Notes under the pieces: model-generated
What the model saw: the letters and a program-made list of their open reading frames with translations, nothing else
Told to the model about the DNA's origin: nothing
The model's database searches: none
Part shown: piece after piece, positions 27,198 through 34,214 of the stretch
Position numbering within the stretch: the stretch's first letter is position 1
Layout: each line of letters opens with the position of its first letter
Position numbers and translations under genes: made by a program
DNA from: JBDHAC01 sp039588215
Lineage (GTDB): Bacteria > Gemmatimonadota > Gemmatimonadetes > Palauibacterales > Palauibacteraceae
Assembly: GCA_039588215.1 (NCBI GenBank)
Contig: JBDHAD010000002.1
Coordinates: 16,436 to 80,435, forward strand
Length of the DNA stretch: 64,000 nt
Direction: 5' to 3'

Positions 27198-28418
27198 TTA
27201 CTCTAACTCGATGCGTATACGGGTGACGATGCGTTGGAGCGCGTCCTCGACGACGCGGGTCTCCGCATGTCTCACGATGATGTAGCCCTCACCCTCGTAG
27301 GTTCCCGAGGGCGGCTGTCCCGGGTGGGGCAGCTTCGCCTCGACCACGAGCGGGCCGAGCTCGCGGCGGAGCTCCTCCACGCCGTGGACTCGCGCGACCC
27401 GTCCCCGTCCCTGACCCCGCAGATAGGCGGCCCCGGCGGCGTACGGTCGCGGGCGTGGCTCGAACTCCTCCCGGATCATTAGCCGTGCCCAGGCCGCGTA
27501 CAGATCGAAATCATGCGCCCAGGAGATCAGGGTCGTGAACTGTGCGCCCGGAGGGCGCGCGCCGACCTCCGAGATCGCGACGGAGCCGTCCGGCCGAAGA
27601 AACCACTCCATATGGCTCAGACCCGTGCCCAGGCCCAGTGCGGCGAGCGCGCCACCGGCCACCCGCCGGATCTCTTCATAGCGGGGCGAGTCGACCTCTC
27701 GGGGCAGCAGCACGCACCACTGGATCCAGGGCTCACGCAACACCTCCAGCGGGGACGGTGCGTAGTGGTTGATGGAGTGCCACACGATCCTCCCGCCCAG
27801 GCTGATGCTATCGAAGGAGTGTTCCTCTCCCGTCACGAATTCCTCGACGAGCGTGGGTCGTTCGGCGGACGGGCGGTGCGTCTCGAGGCTCGCTCTGAGT
27901 TGCTCCATCGTTTCGACCCGGAACGTCCCGCGGGCACCGGAACCGGCCGGTGGTTTGACCACGAGGGGGAAACCGACGTCAGCCGCGAAGCTCTCGGCGT
28001 CCTGTCTGGATCCGGCCAGTACATGTCGAGCACACGGAAGGCCGGCACGCCGCAGCACGTCTTTCATCCGAGACTTGTCGCGGAAGTTACGCCCGGTCTC
28101 GGCCCCCATCCCTGGAATCCCGAAGCGATCGCGTAACTCGCCGAGCGGTACCTGAAGCTCCTCGAGCGCCCCGAGCAAGCGGTCCACCTCGCCCAGCTCT
28201 CCCTGCATGCGGACGAGAGCGTCATGAATCGTATCCGGGTCGAGAGCATCCCGGACCTGCGCGTGGCTGGCCAGTGCACCGCGGAGCTCGGCAGGCAGCT
28301 TCTCCGCGGGATCCTGACTGATCAGGCCCAGCCGAGCGCCTGGGGTCGACGCGGCCGCGCTCACGAAGCGCAGCGTGGTAGGCAGGAAGAACGGTGCGAC
28401 GAAGACGACGTTTGGCAT
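27198..28418 (-). CDS. ATP-grasp ligase, paralogue 2
   Basis: 406 residues from an ATG at 28418, chosen because the conserved core begins MPNVVFVAPFFLPT, aligned with paralogues 1 and 3. ATP-grasp blocks in order: NFRDKSRMKDVLRRAGLPCA, VKPPAGSGARGTFRV, LVEEFVTGEEHSFDS, and SEVGARPPGAQFTTLISW. The N-terminal ~100 residues differ most from the paralogues, which suggests a different carboxylate or amine substrate. It is on the minus strand ahead of paralogue 1 and divergent from paralogue 3 across a 243-bp control region. The product is not known; amide-bond formation is the family expectation. Confidence 0.85.
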   Translation of the reverse strand: MPNVVFVAPFFLPTTLRFVSAAASTPGARLGLISQDPAEKLPAELRGALASHAQVRDALDPDTIHDALVRMQGELGEVDRLLGALEELQVPLGELRDRFGIPGMGAETGRNFRDKSRMKDVLRRAGLPCARHVLAGSRQDAESFAADVGFPLVVKPPAGSGARGTFRVETMEQLRASLETHRPSAERPTLVEEFVTGEEHSFDSISLGGRIVWHSINHYAPSPLEVLREPWIQWCVLLPREVDSPRYEEIRRVAGGALAALGLGTGLSHMEWFLRPDGSVAISEVGARPPGAQFTTLISWAHDFDLYAAWARLMIREEFEPRPRPYAAGAAYLRGQGRGRVARVHGVEELRRELGPLVVEAKLPHPGQPPSGTYEGEGYIIVRHAETRVVEDALQRIVTRIRIELE

Positions 28419-28661
28419 GGCCTCGGGATCAGTTCTTGCGCCCAGTGTGAATCCGGCACCCGCGGGAACCGGTATGTGGAACCCGCGGGCGCGGGGTGCC
28501 GCCGGGGAGGGCCGGTTCGTCGACGTCGTGCCGACGCCACACGGCGCCCCCTGGCGTTCGAGCACGCCCACGCTACAATGGACAGCCCTGAAAATGAAGG
28601 AGGCGGCGTGGCGGGCGGGCTGTGGAGGCGACCCACCCACGGCGCAGAGGTGTTCAAAACG

Positions 28662-29885
28662 ATGCATGTTGTCTTCATAGAGCCGCGGTTTCCCGACAAC
28701 CAAAAGGACTTCGTCCGTGGGCTGCGTGAGGTCGGCGCGGAGGTGTCGGCGATCGGCGAGGCGCCGGTAAGCGCACTCGGCGAGGAGCTGCGCGGATGGC
28801 TGACGCGCTACGAACAGGTCCGCTCGGTGTGCGACGAGGACGACCTCATGCGCGTCGTGCGCTGGATTCAGGACCAGAGGTGGGTGGACCGGCTGGAGGC
28901 CACGGTCGAGGCTCACATTCTCCCGACGGCTCGCGTGCGAAAGGCGTGCGGGATTCCCGGAACGTCGGTACGCACGGCATACCTTTGCCGCGACAAGCCG
29001 GCCATGAAAGACGTGTTGAGGCGCGCGGGGATCCCGTGCGCTCAGTCGCTCGGAAGTGGCTCGGTCGAGGAGATACAGGCATTCGCGAGCGAGGTAGGCT
29101 ATCCGCTCGTCGTGAAGCCGCGCGCCGGAGCAGGCGCGTCGGGCACGTACCGCGTCGATGATGATGAGCAGCTCCGGGGTGTCCTGTCGCAGGTCGGCGT
29201 GGGGCGTGGGGCGGACGTGGCCGTGGAAGAGTTCATCGAAGGACACGAGGCGTTCTACGACACGGTCTCGATCGGTGGTCAGGTCGTCCACGACTTCATT
29301 ACGCACTACTACCCGAACGTCCTGGAGGCGATGAGGACGCGCTGGATCTCACCGCAGTTCATCGCTACCAACAGGATCGACAGCGCCGAGGGATACGGGG
29401 CAGTACGCGAGATGGGGCGCAAGGTGATCGAAGCGCTCGGGGTCGAGACGTCCGCGACTCACATGGAGTGGTTCTTCGGTGAGAGAGGCCTGAAGTTCTC
29501 CGAGATCGGGTGCCGGCCCCCAGGCGTGAGGGCCTGGGACTTGTACTGCGCCGCGAACGACATCGACCTGTACCGCGAGTGGGCGATGGCCGTCACCTAC
29601 GATCGGCCCGACCAGAGACCGTCCCGGCGCTTCTCGGCCGGGATCATCACGCTTCGGCCGGATCGGGACGGGCGCATCATGCGGTACGAGGGGCTGGACC
29701 AGATCGAGCAACGCTTCGGCGAGTGGATTATCGATATGCATGTGCCGCCGCCTGGCACTCCCACGCAGCCGGTCGAGGCCGGATACATGGCCAATGCTTG
29801 GATCCGAATGCGCCACCCCGACTACGACGCCCTCCGCGCCATGCTCGGCACGGTCGGAGAGACCGTACAGGTGCGGGCCGAGTGA
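28662..29885 (+). CDS. ATP-grasp ligase, paralogue 3
   Basis: 407 residues. It starts MHVVFIEPRFPDNQKDF and contains LCRDKPAMKDVLRRAGIPCA, VKPRAGAGASGTYRV, VAVEEFIEGHEAFYD and FSEIGCRPPGVRAWDL, parallel to paralogues 1 and 2. An upstream in-frame GTG at 28608 with AAGGAGG close by would add 18 residues; I kept the ATG because it matches the paralogues. The last 4 bp (GTGA) overlap the S51-like gene, so ligase and hydrolase-like proteins are translationally coupled. It heads a plus-strand run of five genes (28662-34214). Confidence 0.87.
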   Translation: MHVVFIEPRFPDNQKDFVRGLREVGAEVSAIGEAPVSALGEELRGWLTRYEQVRSVCDEDDLMRVVRWIQDQRWVDRLEATVEAHILPTARVRKACGIPGTSVRTAYLCRDKPAMKDVLRRAGIPCAQSLGSGSVEEIQAFASEVGYPLVVKPRAGAGASGTYRVDDDEQLRGVLSQVGVGRGADVAVEEFIEGHEAFYDTVSIGGQVVHDFITHYYPNVLEAMRTRWISPQFIATNRIDSAEGYGAVREMGRKVIEALGVETSATHMEWFFGERGLKFSEIGCRPPGVRAWDLYCAANDIDLYREWAMAVTYDRPDQRPSRRFSAGIITLRPDRDGRIMRYEGLDQIEQRFGEWIIDMHVPPPGTPTQPVEAGYMANAWIRMRHPDYDALRAMLGTVGETVQVRAE

Positions 29886-30910
29886 GCCTGGGGCGCCGCG
29901 CCCTCCGCGTGATCCTCCTGGGTCCCCAGACGCCGGTCGCGACGGTGGGCGCCGTACATGCCGACCTCGTGAAGGACGGCACTCTGGGGGCCGGAGATGT
30001 GGTGCCGACGATCACCGCGGGCTGGCAGGAACGGGAAACGGAGGATGCGGAGCTCGACCTCGAGCTGGGCGGACGCTCCCGAAACCTGCGACTCTACGAG
30101 CGTGCGTACGAGGTGATCGAGGAGGACCCGGAGCTCGCCCGGGCGCACCGGGCGATCCAGGACCGGCTCAAGCTCTTGCGCCGCGCCTACAATCTGAGGC
30201 TCCGTCATCTGATCGAAGCCTGGCGGGAGATTGGACGGCTCGATGGGGACGCCGAGTTGGTCTCAGCGGAGCGGGCCGCGGCTCTCGAATCGATCCGGTC
30301 TTTGGATGGGCGACATCTCGAAAGGCTTGGTGAGTTGCGGACGGAGTTCGATCGCGTCCACTCGCCGCAGACGCGGAGATCCGTGCGGAGTCAACGCGAC
30401 GAGATCGTCGACGTACTCGAGGATGCTCCCGTCGTCGCGATCGCGGGCGGGCATATCGCCACCCTCCTGAACCGACTCCGCCTGTTCGGCCTGCGTGAAG
30501 CTGTGGCGGACAAGACGCTGGTAGCGTGGTCCGCGGGGGCGATGGTGATGGGGTCTCGCATCGTGCTGTTTCACGATCGACCGCCACAGGGACCCGGCAA
30601 TGCCGAGGCGTTCGAGAACGGGCTCGAGCTGTACCCGGACCTGATCCCGTTCCCGCACGCGTCACGACGCCTCCGTCTGGACGACCCCGTCCGCACCGGA
30701 CTCCTCGCGGGCCGCTTCGCGCCGAGCGCGTGCGCGCTCCTGGAGCCGGAGACACGCCTCGAGTGGGGTTCTGACGGGTGGCGAGCGGTCTCTGCCGGAG
30801 ACCGACTGACCCGTGACGGTGACCGCGTATCGTTGGATGGCTGGGGGAACGACGAGTCAAGAACGCGCGTGGCGAGGCGCGGCAGCTCCAAGCGAAGGGT
30901 GCGAGGGTGA
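29882..30910 (+). CDS. Peptidase S51 (cyanophycinase/dipeptidase E)-like protein with helical insertion
   Basis: 342 residues from a GTG overlapping the ligase stop. The class I glutamine-amidotransferase-like fold is suggested by VILLGPQT near the start, IAGGHIATLLNRLRLFGL (about residue 187) and WSAGAMVMG, where Ser217 occupies the S51 nucleophile position. HD at 231-232 is a candidate for the rest of the active site. Residues about 50-170 form a charged helical, possibly coiled-coil segment absent from ordinary S51 enzymes. S51 peptidases cleave beta-Asp-Arg in cyanophycin or Asp-X dipeptides. Next to ATP-grasp ligases, a role in trimming or degrading a ligase product is inferred. No signal peptide. 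Confidence 0.68.
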   Translation: MSLGRRALRVILLGPQTPVATVGAVHADLVKDGTLGAGDVVPTITAGWQERETEDAELDLELGGRSRNLRLYERAYEVIEEDPELARAHRAIQDRLKLLRRAYNLRLRHLIEAWREIGRLDGDAELVSAERAAALESIRSLDGRHLERLGELRTEFDRVHSPQTRRSVRSQRDEIVDVLEDAPVVAIAGGHIATLLNRLRLFGLREAVADKTLVAWSAGAMVMGSRIVLFHDRPPQGPGNAEAFENGLELYPDLIPFPHASRRLRLDDPVRTGLLAGRFAPSACALLEPETRLEWGSDGWRAVSAGDRLTRDGDRVSLDGWGNDESRTRVARRGSSKRRVRG

Positions 30911-32112
30911 ACGGCGAGGCTCGTGAGTGGTTCTTGAGCCCCACCCTCGGCCACGGCTCCGAGGAGCCGATGCCCGATTCGCCGACCATCCAGGAACTCG
31001 CGCAGGCGGACGAGCTGGATGCGGGTCGGATCGACGCATTCCTGGAAGGGCACGCTTTTCCCATCGCCGAGCCACCCAACTACACGTTCGTATACCGTGG
31101 TTCCGCCGATGCGGTGCATCTCCGTCACTGGATCTACGGGCTGCCGGCATCTCAACCCTTCCGGCGTCTGGGGCGGTCAGACCTTTGGTATCGAACCGTC
31201 GAGCTGCCCGACGACTCCCGGGTGGAGTACAAGCTCGAGATCCGAGGGGGCGGGCATGTGCGGTGGATCGAGGACCCGTTGAACCCCCACAGTGCCCGGG
31301 ATCCATTTGGCGCGAACTCGGTGGTGACCGCGCGGGGGTATGAGGTTCCGGAGTGGACTCGATTCGATCCCGACGCCAGACCGGGCACTCTGGAGGAACG
31401 CACGGTGGACAGCCGCGAGCTCGGTGAAACGCGGCGCGTCAGCGTGTACCTGCCCGCCCGCTTCCGGGTGCAACGGCGCTACCCGCTCCTCGTGGTCCAT
31501 GACGGTGGGGACTACCTGGAGTACGCGAGCCTGCGGACCGTGTTGGACAACCTGATCCACCGTCTCGAGATTCCGTCGGTGCTCGCTGCGCTCGTACACC
31601 CCGGAGCGCGCATGCGGGAGTACGCTGCCCTCGAAGCCCACTCGCGGTTTCTTTCGCGCGAGTTAGTCCCGGCGCTGGAAGCGGAGTTCCCGCTGCTCGG
31701 CACACCGGAGGGCAGAGGCATCCTCGGAGCGAGTCTCGGTGCCGTCGCCTCGCTCGCCGCCGCGACGCACGAGCCGAAGTTCTGGGGAAAGCTCCTGCTT
31801 CAATCGGGCTCGTTCGCGTTCACGGATATCGGCGATAACCCCCGCGGCCCCGTCTTCGACCCGATAGTCGAGTTCATGAACCATTACCGGTCGAAGCCCG
31901 CGGCCGTGGCGGGGCAGGTCTTCATGACGGCCGGCGTGTACGAGTCGCTGGTGTACGAGAACCGCTCACTGGTTCCCGTCTTGAGATCGACCGGCATGCA
32001 GGTCCGGTACGTCGAAGCGCGAGACGGTCACAACTGGGAGAACTGGCGTGACCGCCTCCGCGAAGGGCTCTCCTGGCTATTCCCCGGACCCCTATGGATG
32101 GTGTACGAGTGA
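30907..32112 (+). CDS. Esterase-family alpha/beta hydrolase with N-terminal E-set domain
   Basis: 401 residues. Residues about 45-140 (YTFVYRGSADAVHLRHWIYG ... WIEDPLNPHSARDPFGANSVV) resemble the E-set/CBM48-like domain found before enterochelin-esterase-type and glucan-active enzymes. The catalytic part is a PF00756-like esterase: LLVVHDGGDYL, nucleophile Ser276 in GASLGA, and His375 in DGHNWENWRD. Such enzymes hydrolyse or transfer esters, for example in siderophores or on sugars. GTG start overlaps the S51-like gene by 4 bp. The carbohydrate-type domain and the glycogen genes around it hint at a glucan- or sugar-linked substrate; this is inference. Confidence 0.82.
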   Translation: MNGEAREWFLSPTLGHGSEEPMPDSPTIQELAQADELDAGRIDAFLEGHAFPIAEPPNYTFVYRGSADAVHLRHWIYGLPASQPFRRLGRSDLWYRTVELPDDSRVEYKLEIRGGGHVRWIEDPLNPHSARDPFGANSVVTARGYEVPEWTRFDPDARPGTLEERTVDSRELGETRRVSVYLPARFRVQRRYPLLVVHDGGDYLEYASLRTVLDNLIHRLEIPSVLAALVHPGARMREYAALEAHSRFLSRELVPALEAEFPLLGTPEGRGILGASLGAVASLAAATHEPKFWGKLLLQSGSFAFTDIGDNPRGPVFDPIVEFMNHYRSKPAAVAGQVFMTAGVYESLVYENRSLVPVLRSTGMQVRYVEARDGHNWENWRDRLREGLSWLFPGPLWMVYE

Positions 32113-32157
32113 GTCGAGACGAACTGCACGCACGGGCCCATCCGAGAGGTCTCATCC

Positions 32158-33396
32158 TTGGCTGAGGTCACGCGCAGGATCGGGCTTTCGCTCGGGGCAG
32201 ATGTGTGCTGGCCGATCTGCTACCAGGAGATCCTGCGGCGACTCGACCTCGCGATCCCCTGGCAGGGCGACACGCTGCGATTCGAGGTGGAGCGCGTCAC
32301 GATCGAGCCGTTCGACCTGCGGCAGCCGTGCCGCTATGACGTGGTGATCGATCGCCTCACGCACTGGTATCACACCACGCGAGAATGGATCAAGAAGGCG
32401 GTGATGCTCGATGGGCTGTACGTGTTCAACAACCCGTGGAGTGTCCAGTCGATGGAGAAGCAGACCACGTACTCCGCGATGATGCGACTGGGTCTCCCGA
32501 TCCCCGACACATGGCTCGTCCCCCCCAAGTCGTACGACCCGAAGGAAGACCTTCAAATCACGCTCGAGCGGTACGCACGCATGTTCGACCTGGGAGAGAT
32601 CGGCCGCTCCCTCGGCTATCCGCTGTTCATGAAGCCGTACGACGGTGGCGGGTGGAAGGGAGTTTCGCGGATCCCGGACGAACAGGCGCTGCGCGCCGCA
32701 TACGAGGAGAGCGGGGTCTTCGTCATGCACCTTCAGGGTGCGGTCGAGCCTCACGACCTGTTCGTACGCTGCATCGGTTTGGGTCCTCAGACCCACATGA
32801 TAAGGTACGATCCGGAGGCGCCGCTTCACGATCGCTACACGATGAGCCGGGATTTTCTTGAAGAAGAGGACGCGGTGCTGCTCCGCGATCTCACGCTCAC
32901 GATCAACACCTTCTTCGGGTGGGATTTCAACTCGTGCGAAGCGCTCCGGGGCGGGGGTACGTGGCACCCGATCGATTTTGCCAATCCGTGTCCGGACTCG
33001 CAGGTCACCTCGCTTCATTATCACTTTCCGTGGCTGATCGTGGCCAACATTCGATGGTCCATTTTCTGCGCGGCCACCAAGCGCCCCATGCGGCCGAACT
33101 TGGATTGGCAGCCCTATTTCGACGCGTGTGAGGAGGGGATGACGCTGGGGGAGCGCTTGCGCGCCTGCGCGACGATTGCCTACGGGCGGCTCGAGGCGGA
33201 CCGTTTCGGGGAGTTCTGCGCAACACACCTCGCGCAACTGGATCAGGTAGCTGATGAGTTCTTCGGCTCCGACATGGCCCGCGATGCCGTCCACCAAAAG
33301 GTGCGTGCGTTGTATCCTGCTGACGAGGTGGAGGAGTTCACGGAGCTGTTCTGGCAGCGGATCCAGAAAGCGCGGGCGGACGGGATCGAGACTTAG
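32158..33396 (+). CDS. ATP-grasp ligase 4, RimK/glutathione-synthetase-like
   Basis: 412 residues, clearly different from paralogues 1-3. The central part (DGLYVFNNPWSVQSMEKQTTY, then GYPLFMKPYDGGGWKGVSRI with the nucleotide lysine and glycine-rich loop) and a later TINTFFGWDFNSCEAL and HPIDFANPCPDSQ fit a RimK-like ATP-grasp fold. RimK-type enzymes add amino acids to a carboxylate of a peptide or cofactor. It starts with TTG at 32158 preceded by GAGAGG; no ATG is available before the conserved part. It lies 45 bp after the E-set esterase and 59 bp before the second esterase. The C-terminal ~110 residues are a helical extension. Confidence 0.78.
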   Translation: MAEVTRRIGLSLGADVCWPICYQEILRRLDLAIPWQGDTLRFEVERVTIEPFDLRQPCRYDVVIDRLTHWYHTTREWIKKAVMLDGLYVFNNPWSVQSMEKQTTYSAMMRLGLPIPDTWLVPPKSYDPKEDLQITLERYARMFDLGEIGRSLGYPLFMKPYDGGGWKGVSRIPDEQALRAAYEESGVFVMHLQGAVEPHDLFVRCIGLGPQTHMIRYDPEAPLHDRYTMSRDFLEEEDAVLLRDLTLTINTFFGWDFNSCEALRGGGTWHPIDFANPCPDSQVTSLHYHFPWLIVANIRWSIFCAATKRPMRPNLDWQPYFDACEEGMTLGERLRACATIAYGRLEADRFGEFCATHLAQLDQVADEFFGSDMARDAVHQKVRALYPADEVEEFTELFWQRIQKARADGIET

Positions 33397-33402
33397 TAGA
33401 TC

Positions 33403-33418
33403 CTCGAGGGGCCTCGAG
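33403..33418. repeat. Intercistronic palindrome
   Basis: CTCGAGG and CCTCGAG flank a 2-nt centre, 7 nt after the RimK-like stop and 38 nt before the second esterase start. No T-run follows. It could be an mRNA stability hairpin or a protein site. Confidence 0.4.
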
Positions 33419-33455
33419 CGGTCTGTATTACTGACGAGCGCGTAGAAGGGAATCG

Positions 33456-34214
33456 ATGAAGGCAAGCACGAGTTGGCACTCGGGACATCTGGATCAGCGC
33501 GTCTCCGTGGTTCGGTGGGGTGAGATCGGGACGCCGGTCCTCATCTTCCCAACGGCGGGCGGCGACGCGGAGGAGATCGAGCGGTTCCTGGTCATCGATA
33601 CGCTCGCCGAGTACATGGAAGCGGGGCGCATCAAGATCTACTCGTGCGATAGCGTGGCGGGACGCGTGATGCTCGGAAAGGAAGGGTCGCCCGAGCACCG
33701 GATGCGCGTGATGAACCGCTTTCAAAACTTCGTCTACCACGAGCTCGTGCCGTCAATCCGGGAGGACTGTCACACCGAGGATGTCGGCATCATCGCGGCC
33801 GGTGCGTCGATCGGTGCCTTCAACGCGCTCGCCGCCCTGTGCCGTTACCCCGACGCCTTCACACACGCGTTGTGTATGAGTGGAACGTACGACCTGCAGC
33901 GTTTTCTCGAGGCGGGGCTGACGGAGGACTTCTACTTCTCGTCACCGCTTCACTATCTGCCCGACCTCGAAGGGCCACTGCTCGAGATGCTGCGGACGCG
34001 TTACGTGTTGCTCGCGTCGGGCCGGGGAGAGGCGGAGGACATCACGGAATCGTGGCGCGTCGCGGCGCTCCTGGGACGCAAGGGCGTGCCGAATCGACTG
34101 GACGATTGGGGGGAGGATTGGCCCCACGATTGGCCCACGTGGCGCAACATGCTGTACCGCTATCTGGATGAGCTCGTGCCTGCCGTCGAATCAGCGACGG
34201 AGGCCGGCCCCTAG
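33456..34214 (+). CDS. Esterase-like alpha/beta hydrolase
   Basis: 252 residues of the esterase-D/PF00756-like group. VLIFPTAGGDAEE is the strand and oxyanion region; the nucleophile elbow is AAGASIGAFNAL with Ser118. The probable catalytic His224 is in DWPHDWPTWRNML. No signal peptide, so cytoplasmic. It is the last gene of the plus-strand ATP-grasp run and overlaps the convergent glgP stop by 4 bp, placing this cassette immediately against a glycogen gene. Substrate unknown; it is much shorter than, and has no E-set domain like, the esterase at 30907. Confidence 0.8.
   Translation: MKASTSWHSGHLDQRVSVVRWGEIGTPVLIFPTAGGDAEEIERFLVIDTLAEYMEAGRIKIYSCDSVAGRVMLGKEGSPEHRMRVMNRFQNFVYHELVPSIREDCHTEDVGIIAAGASIGAFNALAALCRYPDAFTHALCMSGTYDLQRFLEAGLTEDFYFSSPLHYLPDLEGPLLEMLRTRYVLLASGRGEAEDITESWRVAALLGRKGVPNRLDDWGEDWPHDWPTWRNMLYRYLDELVPAVESATEAGP

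Noticed and set aside
28574..28579. TACAAT as -10 element before ATP-grasp paralogue 3
   Set aside because: No acceptable -35 hexamer 16-18 bp upstream.
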